From Bettongia penicillata ogilbyi (lineage: Eukaryota; Chordata; Mammalia; Diprotodontia; Potoroidae), in NCBI GenBank assembly GCA_023548195.1, contig JAJHZJ010000009.1, positions 3,019,501-3,083,500 of the forward strand: 64,000 nucleotides of DNA, given 5' to 3'. Below, piece by piece: positions 11,690 to 22,429 of this stretch. The notes beneath the pieces are model-generated. The model had not been told where the DNA came from, searched no databases, and worked only from the letters and a program-made list of their open reading frames with translations. Position 1 is the stretch's first letter. The number at the start of each line of letters is the position of its first letter. A program made the position numbers and the translations under genes.

Positions 11690-12118
11690 TTTTTGCGGTT
11701 TTGTTTTTAAATAAGTGTTTGTTGATGTCTTTTGCACATCACTGCAATTTCCCTCAGTATTGAGAGCCATCCCATATGACAAATAATATTTTTAAAGAAA
11801 AAATAAGTAGGAAAATCAGTACAAGTGATTAATATATGGAAAAATCTGAAAATGTGTCCAGCGTATAACACTTGTGGCCCTCCCACCTCTACAAAGGAAG
11901 GGGCGAGGTGCCTTCTCATATCTCTTCTTTCCAGTGATGCTTGTTCTTCATCATTTTGCAACATTCACTTTTGCTTTTTCTTTTGTGGTTGTTCTGTTTA
12001 CATTATTGCAGTCACTGCATATCTTGTTTTCTTGGCTCTTGCTTACCTCACTCTGTCAGTTCATGTAGATCTTTCCATGCTTCTCCACGTCCATTGCATT
12101 TGTCATGGTAAATTTCTC
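11690..12118 (-). mobile_element. L1 LINE 3' end, antisense
   Basis: It starts with T-rich sequence at about 11690-11712, the complement of an L1 poly(A) region. Going right, it contains antisense L1 3'-UTR landmarks: 'ggcgaggtgccttctcatat' at about 11902, 'cttacctcactctgtcagtt' at about 12043 and 'catgtagatctttccatgct' at about 12062. The 99- and 85-codon frames over it are incidental. Confidence 0.65.
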
Positions 12119-12399
12119 TTTTAACTAAGTCTTGCTGTCGAGGTGCTCCGCTCAGTTCTTTGTACATGTAAAAGCAATGCAGATGGGACCCACCTTCTCT
12201 CAATTCCAGTGCGCTGGGAAGCAAAATCCCAGCCACCCTGCATATTTATGGTTCTTTCAATATGCTCTACCTAGGGACAGTGCCCCTGCCTTGTTTGTAC
12301 TCTAGAAGCAGCTGGCCAATGAGAGATAAACCCTGTAGCACAGTTGCTTCTTGGGATAAATCAATTCCAAGACATGTGGGCAGTAAACAAAGGGCTGCA

Positions 12400-12535
12400 A
12401 CTGAACTCAGGAAGATCTGAGTTTAAATCCTTCTGACATGGGCAAGTCAAGCTCTCTCTGCCTCAGTTTCTTCACTTGACAAGTTTAGAATAGAGAGCCT
12501 TTAAAGTCACTTCCAGTTATAATATGTATTAATTT
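12400..12535 (+). repeat. MIR/CORE-SINE fragment
   Basis: 'ctgaactcaggaagatctga', then 'tgggcaagtcaagctctctc' and 'tgcctcagtttcttcacttg'. Confidence 0.7.
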
Positions 12536-12815
12536 ATTGAGGACTCACTATGCATCTAGCCTTGTATTAATTATATCAGACACAGGGTCCCTACCCTTAA
12601 GTAAGGTTGAGACAAAAACCAATCAATTAATCCAATAAACATTTATTAATAATGCGTTAGGTATTATGCTCAGTCCTGGGGATGCAAAAGAGTCAAAAGA
12701 TAGTCCCTACCCTTAAGTAGTTTACAATCTAGGGGAGGTAAACAACATGTAAACAAATATATTCAAAAAGATACAACAGAAATAGGAAATAACTAAAAGT
12801 AGAAATCACTGGAGT
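12530..12815 (-). repeat. L2 LINE 3' region, antisense, two pieces
   Basis: A short piece ('actcactatgcatctagcct') is followed from about 12633 by a second start ('caataaacatttattaataa'), then 'ttatgctcagtcctggggat' and 'gtagtttacaatctagggga'. Confidence 0.65.
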
Positions 12816-13195
12816 TGAGGCACTAGAGGAGGCACACACACAAGGTGACTCTTGTACAAGGTAGTTAGTGTATGCTAAATGACAAGTAAGTCACTTATCT
12901 GGCAGCACCATGGTTACACAACCTGCTAAGGGATTTTCTGACTGAGCTAGAGTGGAGCAGATTCAGGAGGGCAGAGGGCCTGCTGCCAAGGGTCCAATTC
13001 ACTGACCCAATGCCTGGCACATCAGGAGGTGATGACTTTGACAGGGAGGCAGGCCAACCCTTCAGGATCAAAAAGGAAGTGTTGCTTGGGGCCCTGTACA
13101 TGAAAGCAAGGCTATCTTTTTTTTTTTCATTTCATTCTTTGTTGGCTTTGAAAGTAACTCAGAATAGCTTATTTAAGAATGCAGCAGTGGGTAGA

Positions 13196-13635
13196 GAATG
13201 AAGGGAGGGGAGCAGAGAAGATGGTGAACAGAGAGAGAGAGAGAGAGGAGAAAATGAGAAAAAGGGATAGGAAGAATCTGAGGAGAGTTGGAGAAAGTAG
13301 GTGGAGAGAAAGAAAACAACAGAAAAAAAGGAGACAGAAAGGGGGATAGAAAATTTGGACAGAGTTTGAGAAAGTAGGGGAAGGAGAGAGGAAAAATCAG
13401 AGACAGAGACAGAGAAAGGAAACAGAAAGAATTTGGGGAGAGTGAGAAAGCAAGGGAAGGACAGAGGGAGAGGAGAAAAGAGAAAGAGACAGTAAGAGGT
13501 AGAGAAAATGAGATGGGAAAGGGAGAGAGAAAGAAAAGTACATGGGGGAAATGGGAAGGAAGAAAGCCACTGGGGAAGAGGGAAAGGAGTGAGGGAGAGA
13601 GTCAGGAGGAAGAAAGAGAGGGAGAAAATAGCACT
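13196..13635. repeat. Purine-rich GA low-complexity tract
   Basis: About 440 bp strongly biased to A/G on the plus strand, including a short (GA)n run at about 13230-13248. A 227-codon minus-strand frame (13159-13842) is the complement of this tract and is not a gene: it is almost entirely Ser/Phe/Leu/Pro. Confidence 0.9.
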
Positions 13636-13794
13636 TGGTTTCTTTCCACTGGATTTGGCTGTCTTGCTTTTCTGCCATCTTTCTCCGAATGTTTGCCTTT
13701 TGTTCAATGTGCTCTTTTGTGAGCTGCTGTCTTTTAAAGTATTATAGTAAAAAAGAAAGGGGAAAAAAACCCTTCTAATGAACTGTTGGAGTTT

Positions 13795-13992
13795 AGAAAT
13801 ATCTGACTGTAGCAGCAGCATTAGCAACCTCCCCCCAGCCACCCTGTGTGGTTTTGGTTTCTGTGGGTTAGAGCAGCTATCTCTGTTCTGCTATTCTGAC
13901 AGGCTTTATTCCTTCTGTTTAGCCCGCAACTGTCAGCTCTGAGATAATACTTACATAGTTTGCGTGTCTTATGAAATGCAGACATCTTCAGC
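13795..13992. other. Repeat-free island, candidate conserved non-coding element
   Basis: Next to the purine tract but of balanced composition. It includes 'tgtgtggttttggtttctgtg', a RUNX-like TGTGGTTT word in context, and 'aactgtcagctctgagataa'. Assignment is by texture only. Confidence 0.28.
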
Positions 13993-14379
13993 AGTCTCTC
14001 TCCACCCCACCCTTTCCCCCTCTTCACGTGTCTCTGTAAACACTGGAAAGAGGAGCCAAAACTTCTCTCCCTTTCCTTCTTCCCTCTCTGAGTGTGAACC
14101 TACTGCTGGCCCAGATAACAACTTTTATTGCTAGTTTGCTGCAAGGGAGAGGTGACAGGGCCTAGGTTCCTGGAGTGTGGATGGATAGACAGCAGGGGTT
14201 CCAGTGACAGGCTCAGAAAAACTCCCCACAAGGGATCAAACCCAAAAGAGATGATGAGATTAGGGGCCAGGGCCCAGAAGCAACAAGCTGGGTGGGTGGA
14301 AATGCACGTTAGCTCAGGCTTTTGGGATGAACTCATAGAACTCCCTTTTCATCTTCCTTACCCTAATCAGCACTTCTCA

Positions 14380-14475
14380 TGTTGTCTTTCTTTTTAGAGC
14401 GCTTGAAGGGATTAATTAGGTGAATTATGAATTATGCATGAAAATACCAGTCAGATGATCTCCTCCTCATGTGAC
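14380..14475. other. AT-rich homeobox-word cluster, candidate conserved non-coding element
   Basis: 'gggattaattaggtgaatta' followed by 'tgaattatgcatgaaaatac': TAATTA, ATTATGCAT and GAATTA words within about 50 bp. This is suggestive of homeodomain or POU sites but unproven. Confidence 0.3.
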
Positions 14476-14664
14476 CTGAACAGTGCTATCTGGAAAGCCC
14501 AGCACTCTTCCTGGTAGGGATATCTGCAGGAGTGTGGAGGGAAGGGCCACACGGGACTGAGCTGAAAGCAGACACTTGGGGATCCAATGAGAAGAGCTCA
14601 GAGGACCATTGTAGACCCCCATAGCGATCCCTTATAATGTTGGATAGTTGGCAACAAGGTGAAA

Positions 14665-14880
14665 TGCATAACAAGTTGAACCTGAGGTCTGGAAGACTGG
14701 GGTTTGAAATCTACCTCAGATGCTCACTAGCTATGAGACTCTAAGCAAATTACTTAATCTCTCTGGGTCTCAGCTTTCTCTCATCTGTAAAATCAGGAGG
14801 TTGAACTCAGTGACCTCTTAGATCCCGACAAGGTTCAAATATTTCATCCTACGATCCTTAATAATCTGCCACAAAATTAA
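14665..14880 (+). repeat. MIR, near full length
   Basis: 'ctggaagactggggtttgaa', 'ctcactagctatgagactct', 'aaattacttaatctctctgg', 'tctcatctgtaaaatcagga' and a 'tttcatcctacgatcct' tail. Confidence 0.8.
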
Positions 14881-15069
14881 TTACTACAAACCAGACATAA
14901 GAAATGGTGATATTGGTGATATGTAATTATTTTAGTATTCAGTAGCTTTTTACTTCTCCTTGGTAACTAGTTTAGAGTAAATAGAGTTTTGGACTGAGTC
15001 GCAATCCTGGATCTGATGCTAAATACTGGTGTGACCTTGTCCACTATATTGTTTTCTCCTTAGCATCTC

Positions 15070-15205
15070 AGAATGGTCAGGGACCATTCTAGGTACCTAA
15101 AAAGCTACCTAGTCCAATCAGAATCTGTAACAGGAATCCCTTCTGCAGGATGTCCCCTACTTAGTCATTCTAGGCTCTGAAGGAATTCACCACATAATGA
15201 GTAGA
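15070..15205 (-). repeat. CR1/L3 LINE 3' fragment, antisense
   Basis: 'ctacctagtccaatcagaat', then 'aatcccttctgcaggatgtc' and 'ctctgaaggaattcaccaca' follow the antisense order of the CR1/L3 3' end. Confidence 0.5.
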
Positions 15206-15415
15206 GGGGCAGTCAGGGTTTGAAAGTGGGTTCAAATCCCATGTCTGTCTGTATGAACACCAGCAAATCCCTTGTTCTTTCTAAAATAGGTCTCTGTATT
15301 CTCTATCTTAACAGGTTGTTGTGAAACTTTAATGAGATAGATAGGATATAAGGCACTTTGCCAGCCTTTTAACCTTAGCAAACCCTATATGTTATATAAA
15401 TGTCAGTTTTTACAA
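15190..15415 (+). repeat. MIR/CORE-SINE
   Basis: 'ggggcagtcagggtttgaaa', 'gtgggttcaaatcccatgtc', 'ccagcaaatcccttgttctt' and a CORE-SINE tail 'tgagatagataggatataag'. Confidence 0.65.
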
Positions 15416-15517
15416 GGATGGTGAGAAGGTCTTCTCATTCTTGCTTTTCAAGGAGTTTAGATAGTGACTCCTAGGAAAAGGTGATCTCCTACTATCATTC
15501 TTTATGATAACAGCTAA

Positions 15518-15732
15518 TATATATTGTTATTCTGTTGTGTCCCCATGGACTGGAAGGTTGTCTTGGCAAGGTACTGGAGTGCTTTACTGTTTCCTTCTCC
15601 AGTGGATTAAGGCAAAAATTGAGGTTAAGTGAGTTGCTAGGGATCACACAACTAAGTATCTAGGGCTGGATTTGAACTCAGATCTTCCTGACTCCAGCCC
15701 CAATGCTCTATCCATTGCACCAACAAACTGCC
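15518..15732 (-). repeat. tRNA-derived marsupial SINE
   Basis: On the plus strand the tail comes first ('gtccccatggactggaaggt', 'gtcttggcaaggtactggag', 'gtttccttctccagtggatt'), then 'ggatttgaactcagatcttc' and the tRNA-like head 'caatgctctatccattgcac'. Near full length. Confidence 0.85.
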
Positions 15733-15737
15733 TCTGG

Positions 15738-15965
15738 ATGATATTTCTATAATGCTTTAAGGTTTTCAAGACACATTAAAAGTATTAGCTCCCCATCTTT
15801 ACTGTGAGTTAGGTGCTATTATTTGCATATTTTAAAGATGAAGGAATTGAGAGCTAGAGAAGTTCAATGACTTTTCCAGGATCACACATCTTATAAGTGT
15901 CTACTGCAGAATTTGAACTCAGGTCTTCCTGACTCCAGGGTCATCATTCTCAATGCTACTGTACC
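15738..15965 (-). repeat. MIR/MON-type CORE-SINE
   Basis: 'ctttaaggttttcaagacac', 'tattttaaagatgaaggaat', 'gacttttccaggatcacaca' and 'aatttgaactcaggtcttcc'. It lies 6 bp from the preceding SINE, in the same orientation. Confidence 0.8.
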
Positions 15966-16234
15966 ACCATTATTGTTATTATCATTATCTATAATCACCT
16001 CATTCTAATAACTTTTTATCAAGTCAGATAGAAGTGGTCATGGGACAAGTTGTCATCTTTTATATTTCTTGTTCTTTAAACTATTGCATTTTGATAAAAT
16101 AACTGCTTCTTATAAGTGAATAAATGTTCATTTACTGACAGTATTTTTGGAACAATTCTAATAGCAGAACAGAAGCCTTATCATGCTCCCACATTAATTT
16201 GATTTTTTTTCTAGGTCTCTATATTTTGAGAGTT

Positions 16235-17000
16235 TTTAATTCCGTATAAGTTGAGTATTTGCTCTGGCAATATCAAAATGATCTCAGATTTTTATGGATC
16301 AACTCCATGTCTGGGCAATTGTGATAATGATCTGGTTGTAATGTAGATTATTTGTTGAATCTTCAAGGATTCTGTATCTGCAGTATGAAAAGTTGTCATC
16401 TGTTAGTTTATAAAAGAATAATGAATATATGATCCATAACTCTTGCCATCTGGTCATGTCTTGCTACATTTTTTGTAGCGACTAAATTTTTGCAGCCTAT
16501 AAAAACACATTGAGTAGTTTCTACTGTTTCCTTGAATAATCTACATTGTTCTGTAGGTTGGGGTTCCTTGAGGATAATTAGTCTGTAACTTTTGGAAGTG
16601 ATGACCTGGTCCTGAATTGCCTCTATTTCTATAAACACATTTCTATGACTCAACATTTCTTGGTCAACATAGTGTTGATTGAGCTCATGTGGCTATCACT
16701 CATGGAGGACCTTTGATTCTACTCCTGGATCTTATTTATCTCATACATGCCATCTAGATAGAGGTAAACCTCTTTCAATTATAATCAGCAAATCCATTGA
16801 TGTATTTCCATTGTGCACCCTTTTGCTTGATGACCTTATTTCTGTTTGTTTTAAAAGTATTTCCAAAATTTCTAACTTGTTTATCATGTTCTCTAAGAAG
16901 ATTCACAGTCCTCTTCTGAATTTTGGACAAGGGAGTGTCATTCTTTCCATCGTTGCCTTATGGTGATGGGCCCTGGGATTTGATAATGTTGTACGGGTTT
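16235..17000 (-). mobile_element. Dong/R4-type LINE remnant (probable)
   Basis: The minus-strand frame at 16656-16408 (82 codons) reads like the region C-terminal to the RT of R4/Dong elements. In order: an 'IEAIQDQVITSKSY' stretch, a Cys-containing segment with 'CVFIGCKNLVATKNV', then 'ARHDQMARVMDH', close to the family's conserved RHD-x-VA-x2-H box. Going further downstream (to about 16235) the pattern of a PD-(D/E)xK-like endonuclease region seems to continue with stops and frameshifts; the segment from 17000 to 16657 is also broken. It appears to be one old copy, not functional. The clade call rests on memory of motif order. An unrelated LINE is the alternative. Confidence 0.5.
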
Positions 17001-17144
17001 TTGTTAGGATATTTTTCAAAGCTATTATGGTCCATGTTACAGTTCAAAAAGTCTATGTTAAGACTGGTTTGGTATAGATGCTAAGGGTTTTAAACCATTA
17101 AAATGTTCTTCCCATTAACCATGACTTATTATTACAATTATCAT

Positions 17145-18335
17145 TTTACTTTTAGACAGCTCTAATTGTTAGGAAGGGCAGCTAGATGGTGTAGTGGATA
17201 GAGTACCAGCCCTAGAATCACAAGGACCTGAGTTCAAATCCAGCTGCAGATGCTTATTGGCTTTGTGACCCTGGGCAAGTCATTTAATTCAATTTCCTCA
17301 TATGTAAAATGAACTGGAGCAGAAAATGGCAAACCACTCCAATATCTTTGCCAAGAAAACTCCAAATGGGGTCACGAAGAGTCGAATGTGACTAATCAAC
17401 AACAGCAGTAGTTAGGAAGTTTTTCCTCAAATAGAATTCAGATCTGTCTCTACCATCTGGTCCTAGTCTTGTCTTTTGGGGCCAAGTAGATCCTGTTAAA
17501 TCCCTCTTCTACAAAGCAACACCTTGATGTTGGAAGACCTTGATCATAACCCTCTTTTAAATCTAATTCATTTCCTTTTAGGGCATCATCATCTTGGTCA
17601 CTTTCTTCTGGATGTACTGCAGACAGTAAGTGTCTGTAGATGTGGTACTCAGGGTTGAACACAGTTCTCCACATTTGCTTTGACCAAGGGGAGTACAGTA
17701 GTACCATCAATTTCTTGTTTTGAACCTACCTTCCTCTTGCAAACTGGCCCCTGGTCCCATTTTCTTCCTCAGTCCCTATCAGCATCTATTCCCTCTTCCA
17801 GTAATCAGAGAAGTAGATAAAGGAAATTTGGGGGGCCAGCAACACTTTATATTTTAGACACTAGTACTTTTGTTAATGGAGTCCAAGATCCTATTAGATA
17901 TTTTTGCCCATAAAATAAAATTGTTGACTCATATTCATCTTAGAGTCTACTAAAATCTCCAGGGCCTTTTCACATGAATTCCTTTGTAACCGTATCTCCT
18001 CCATTCTGTACTTGTATTTGTTGAACCCATATTCAAGAATTCATCCCCCTTAAATTTAACCTTGTTAGATATGGCCTAGCATTCTAGTGTCTGTTGATTT
18101 TTTGGATCTGAATTTTATCATCTGATCAGAAGCTTTGCCTCCTAACTTCATGCCATTCATTTCTAGAAACCTTTTTTACGTAGCTACAATATGTAAGGCA
18201 TGTGCAAATTAGATAAGTGTGCCATGTCTGCCATCATCCAAGTCATTTATAAATCCTGTTCTGTTGAGCAGCATAAAGCCCCAGGATACTCTGAGACCTC
18301 CCTTTAGGCTACCATCAATACATCACTTATGGAGT
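17145..18335 (-). mobile_element. CR1/L3 LINE, antisense, interrupted by a SINE
   Basis: The antisense CR1/L3 3' region: 'agctctaattgttaggaag' (17162-17176), resumed after the SINE as 'gttaggaagtttttcctcaa' (17411). Then 'tgtcttttggggccaagtag', 'ggttgaacacagttctccac', 'gtgccatgtctgccatcatc' and 'gttctgttgagcagcataaa'. The last two blocks are antisense to the CR1 reverse-transcriptase 'NDLDxG' neighbourhood. Degraded by stops and frameshifts. Confidence 0.65.
17168..17419 (+). mobile_element. tRNA-derived marsupial SINE with 9-bp target-site duplication
   Basis: A full-length SINE: head 'ggcagctagatggtgtagtg' at 17177, B-box-like 'gagttcaaatcc' at about 17232, 'ctgggcaagtcatttaattc', 'ccaagaaaactccaaatggg' and an A/C-rich '(caa)n' tail. 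The direct repeat 'gttaggaag' occurs at 17168-17176 and 17411-17419. It splits the CR1/L3 element, so it is the younger of the two. Confidence 0.85.
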
Positions 18336-18409
18336 CCAGTGGTTCAGCCAGTTTGGGCTATTTCAATTTCAGTTTGGAATCTCCCTATCATCTATTCCCT
18401 AGATTCCCA

Positions 18410-18530
18410 TCTTGCCCTCAAGGACAAGTCATTTAACATCCCAAGGTTTCAGTTTCTTCATCTGTAAAGTGAAGAAAATGGCCCTGACGTTCTCTGAGTG
18501 TTCTTGCTCCATAATTCTATGGTTTTCATT
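18410..18530 (+). repeat. MIR fragment
   Basis: 'ggacaagtcatttaacatcc', 'gtttcagtttcttcatctgt' and a 'ccataattctatgg' tail. Confidence 0.65.
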
Positions 18531-18559
18531 CATCAGATAATCATAATAACGTCAGGAGA

Positions 18560-18668
18560 CATAGCAGGGATAACTAACTTGTCTGGACATTCATTTCCTT
18601 TGATGTAAAAGAGGGCTAAGTAATTCGTACAATATTACAGAGACCATCAGTGGTAGATCCTGGATTAA
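18560..18668 (-). repeat. MIR fragment
   Basis: A degraded antisense MIR ('gtaattcgtacaatattaca', 'gatcctggattaaaacactg') that abuts a sense-strand MIR. Confidence 0.45.
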
Positions 18669-18674
18669 AACACT

Positions 18675-18840
18675 GGACTCTACATGGATAGCTATGGTAT
18701 ATGCAGAACTTGGAGTCAGAAGATCTGGTTTTGAATACAACTCTGCTACTTATTAATGATGTGACTTCGGGCAAATCACTTAACCTTCTGATCATCAGTT
18801 TCTTCACCTGTAAATAATGGTTAATAACACTTTTATTACT
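18675..18840 (+). repeat. MIR fragment
   Basis: 'acttggagtcagaagatctg', 'gggcaaatcacttaaccttc' and 'cagtttcttcacctgtaaat'. Confidence 0.75.
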
Positions 18841-18854
18841 TACTTTTAATAGGA

Positions 18855-19085
18855 GAAACATGGATAGAGAGCCAATCTTGGAGTGAGGAAGAACTGGGTT
18901 CATATTCTGCCTTTAATACTCATTGATTGTATGACCTTGGGCTGGTCACTTAACCTCGTGGAACCCTACTCTGATTATAACTTGCTCCCTAAGATTATCA
19001 GGGTGCCAGCTTATTGATTATTATCGGTGTTCGTGTTAGGTAATGTATGTAAGACTCTTTGCAGGCCATATGGCACTCTCTTAGT
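18855..19085 (+). repeat. MIR, second tandem-oriented copy
   Basis: 'gaggaagaactgggttcata', 'gaccttgggctggtcactta' and 'gtaagactctttgcaggcca', the tail region. Confidence 0.65.
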
Positions 19086-20012
19086 AAAAATAATCAATAT
19101 TATCGTTTTTCACTCTTCAATGTCCCGGGAGAGGCTGAGGGAGGACAGACAATTAAGGATTGGAGAAAAAGTATCAAATGTAACAATTATTCTTTTTTTA
19201 TTTTAAGTTTTCAACATTTATTTCCACAAAATTTTGAGTTCCAAATTTTCTCCCCATCTCTCCCCTCCCCCTACCCCCAAATGTCAAGCATTCTGGTTAC
19301 CCCTTCCACCATTCTGCCCTCCTTCTAACACCCCTCCCTTCTCTTATCACCATGTTTTCTTTTGTTCTGTAGGGCAAGATAGATTTCTATACCCCATTAC
19401 CTGTATTTCTTATTTCCCAGTTGTATACAAAAACAATTCTCAACATTTGTTCCTAAAACTCTGAGTTCCAACTTCTCTTCCTTCCTCCCTCCCCACCCAT
19501 CCCCACTGAGAAAGCAAGCAATTCAATAGAGGTTATATATGTGTAGTTTTGCAAATGACTTCCATAATAGTTATGCTGTGTAAGACTAACTATATTTCCC
19601 TCCATCCTATCCTTGCCCCTCATTTCTTCTATTCTCCCTTTTGACCTTGTCCCTCCCCAAGGATGTTTACTTTTAATTTCTCCCTCTTCCCATTTGCACT
19701 CCCTTGCATCATCCCCCCACCTTGCTTATCCCCTTCTCCCCTACTTTCCTGTAGTGTAAGATAGATTTTCATATCAAATTGAGTATGCATGTTATTCCTT
19801 CCTTGAGCCAAATGTGATGAGAGTAAGCTTCATTTTTTCCCTCTCACCTCCCCCCTTTTGAAAAAGATGCATTGAAAAAGCTTTTTCTTGCCTCTTTTAT
19901 GAAAGATAATTTGCCCAATTCCATTTCTCCCTTTCTCCTCCCAATATATTCCTTTCTTACCCCTTAATTTTATTTTTTAGATATGATCCCTTCCTATTCA
20001 ACTCACCCTGTG

Positions 20013-20021
20013 CTCTCTCTT

Positions 20022-20101
<80 letters not shown>
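20013..20101. repeat. (CT)n microsatellite within the HAL1-like 3' UTR
   Basis: About 90 bp of near-perfect CT dinucleotides, interrupted by TTT near both ends. It lies between ORF1 and the 3' end of the element, so it expanded after insertion or was carried in the source UTR. Confidence 0.97.
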
Positions 20102-20233
20102 ACTGTATAATCCCACCAACTACTCAGATACTGAGAGAAGTTTCAAGAGTTACAAATATTATCTTTCCATATAGGAATGTAAAGAGTTCAGCTTTAGTAA
20201 GTCCCTTGTGATTTCTCTTTCCTATTTATCTTT

Positions 20234-21332
20234 TCATGCTTCTCTTGATTCTTGTGTTTGAAAGTCAAATTTTCTTTTCAGCTCTGGTCTTTTCATCAAG
20301 AATGCTTGAAAGTCCTCTATTTCATTGAAAGACCATTTTTCCCCCTGAAGTATTATACTCAGTTTTTCTGGGTAGGTGATTTTTGGTTTTAATCCTAGTT
20401 CCTTTGACTTCTGGAGTATCATATTCCATTCCCTTTGATCCCTTAATGTAGAAGCTGCTAGATCTTGTGTTATCTTGATTGTATTTCCACAATACTCAAA
20501 TTGTTTCTTTCTGGCTGCTTGCAATATTTTCTCCTTGACCTGGGAACGCTGGAATTTGGCTATAATGTTCCTAGGAGTTTCTCTTTTTGGATCTCTTTCA
20601 GGAGGTGATCAGTGGATTCTTTCAATATTTATTTTCCCCCATGGTTCTAGAATATCAGGGCAGTTTTCCTTGATAATTTCTTGAAAGATGATGTCTAGGT
20701 TCTTTTTTGGATCATGGCTTTCAGGTAGTCCCATAATTTTTAAATTATCTCTCCTGGATCAATTTTTCCAGGTCAGTTGTTTTTCCAATGTGATATTTCA
20801 TATTATGTTCCATTTTTTCATTCTTTTGGTTTTGGTTGTAATTTCTTGGTTTCTCATAAAATCATTAGCTTCCACCTGTTCCACTTTAATTTTTGAAGAA
20901 CTATTTTCTTCAATGAGCTTTTGAACCTCCCTTTTCCTTTTGGCTAATTCTGCTTTTTAAAGCATTCTTCTCCTCATTGGCTTTTTGAACCCCCCTTTTC
21001 CAATTGAATTAGCCTATTTTTAAATTCAGAATTTTTTGAGTCTCCTTTAGCAAGCTGTTGACTCACTTTTCATGATTTTCTTGTATCTCTCTCATTTCTC
21101 TTCCCAATTTTTTCTTCACCTATCTTACTTGATTTTCAAAATCCTTTTTGAGCTCTTCCATGGCCTGATACCAATGCATACCTATTATGAATGTTTGGGA
21201 TGCAGAAGCCTTGACTTTTATGTCTTCCCCTGATGGTAAGCATTGTTCTTCCTCATCTGAAAGGATGGGAGAAAATATCTGTTTACCAAGAAAGTAACCT
21301 TTTATAGTCTTATTTTTCCCCTTTTGGGGCAT
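20234..21332 (-). pseudogene. L1-type ORF1 protein, decayed (inside the HAL1-like element)
   Basis: The frame starts at 21332 with 'MPQKGKNKTIKGYFLG', a basic N-terminus followed by an acidic stretch (SDEEEQ), as in marsupial L1 ORF1. Stops follow 'NQVR' (about 21120) and again near 21063. The reading frame shifts within the coiled-coil part (about 20940-21000). The RNA-binding core is legible with 'NLKIMGLPES' and later 'RNIIAKFQRSQVKEKIL'. The C-terminal domain is the open frame 20524-20234, with 'LRDQREWNMILQ', 'KITYPEKLSI' and 'FLMKRPELKR'. In the intact family the product is a trimeric RNA chaperone that coats the element's RNA. This copy cannot make it. Confidence 0.8.
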
Positions 21333-22218
21333 TTTTCCAACCAGTTACTTGACTTTGAAGTCCTTTGTCAAGATTGCAGTATATTCTGGGGACCTGTAAG
21401 ATCTCAGTTCTTCCAAGGTGGCACAATCAAGCCTGCACACTGGTCTGGGAGCAATCAGAAACTTTTCTGCCCAGAATCTGTGAGTAGTAGATTTCCCTCT
21501 CCACAGCCACCTCCAGTTCCACCAGGCCAGCACTCAGGGCTGAAGTTTAGATCAGTGCTCAATTCCCTCAGGGGCGTTAAGCTGAGGGTTCAACAATGGA
21601 TGCTGCCTGCTGCCTGCCATGGCCCCTCCAGCTACTACTGCCCACTGCTGCTGCTGCTGCCTCTGCCACCACCACCTGGGGCTGGAGCTAGGGGAGGACC
21701 CTGCTTCCTTCTCACCTAGCTGAAAAATTCCTCTCACTGACCTTTGCAGCTGCCTTTGTCACTTGTGGGTTGAGGGATCTGAGAACCTCTGCTACTGCTT
21801 GGGATTCCACCCCCCACCCCAGGCCTACTCTGGTCCTGCTCCTCCCAGTGTCATGTGGCCAAGCCTGGGCTGTGTTTCACTCCACATCTGATGCAACAAA
21901 CCTTTCCCATTGGCCTTCCAGGTGACCCAGGGCTGAAAATCTCCTTCACTACATAGTTCTGTGGCTTCTGCTGCTCTAGCATTTTTTGAGAGTTATTCTT
22001 TACAGGTATTTTATGGACTGTGGGGGAAAAGCTAGAGTATGTGCATCTTTCTACTCTGCTATCTTGGCTCCACCCTGTAATAATTATTCTTGAAGCAAAC
22101 TGGGAAGGAGGCTCAAAGTTAAGAGCAGAGCTAAGGAGAATGGATATTATAATGGAATGATGGAGATCATTAATTACTATAGAACCAAGGAGTGTTCTAG
22201 AAGCAGCTCTAAGGGGGA

Positions 22219-22425
22219 GAGCCAATTGTTAAATGTTCAGTGTCACCTTAAACATCTTACAAATCAGGAAATACTATAAATTAGGGCTTGATTTATTTTT
22301 TCTTGTCTAGACTTAAGAAAGTAATGAAAGAGAATGTGAATAATATAGATTGAACTTAAAAGTATATACTGTATATACATTTTCATGGAGATCTTCTTGG
22401 TAAACAGTTACCAGCACACCCCCAG
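22219..22425 (+). repeat. Unnamed dispersed repeat, copy A
   Basis: It shares an ordered set of words with 47171-47372: 'ttgttaaatgttcagtgt', 'ctataaattagggcttgatt', 'aagaaagtaatgaaagagaa', 'gaacttaaaagtatatac' and 'acagttaccagcacac'. I cannot name the family. Strand is arbitrary. Confidence 0.6.
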
Positions 22426-22429
22426 AAAC

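Larger units (their letters stand above)
19179..22091 (-). mobile_element. Full-length HAL1-like (half-L1) retrotransposon with ORF1 only
   Basis: The body is 19195-22075 (about 2.9 kb), minus strand. The 5' end reads 'ggtggagccaagatagcaga' (from 22073), a typical marsupial L1 start. ORF1 follows, then about 1 kb of purine-rich sequence (in minus-strand sense) and an A-rich 3' end at about 19200-19190. Both flanks carry a 16-bp direct repeat (19179-19194 and 22076-22091) with one mismatch, so the insertion is complete. There is no endonuclease or reverse-transcriptase ORF2, and no space for one. This is the architecture of HAL1, which depends on L1 ORF2 in trans. An L1 with an internal deletion is the alternative. 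Stops and a frameshift make it dead now. Confidence 0.75.

Noticed and set aside
13159..13842. 227-codon minus-strand frame
   Set aside because: Complement of a GA-rich low-complexity tract; no domain, and a second frame is also open.
17177..17250. Possible tRNA gene from A- and B-box-like sequences in the SINE heads
   Set aside because: No cloverleaf can be closed; these are tRNA-derived SINE promoters present in many copies.
21324..21719. 131-codon plus-strand frame with a proline-rich end
   Set aside because: Lies antisense to the 5' region of the HAL1-like element; no independent evidence of coding.
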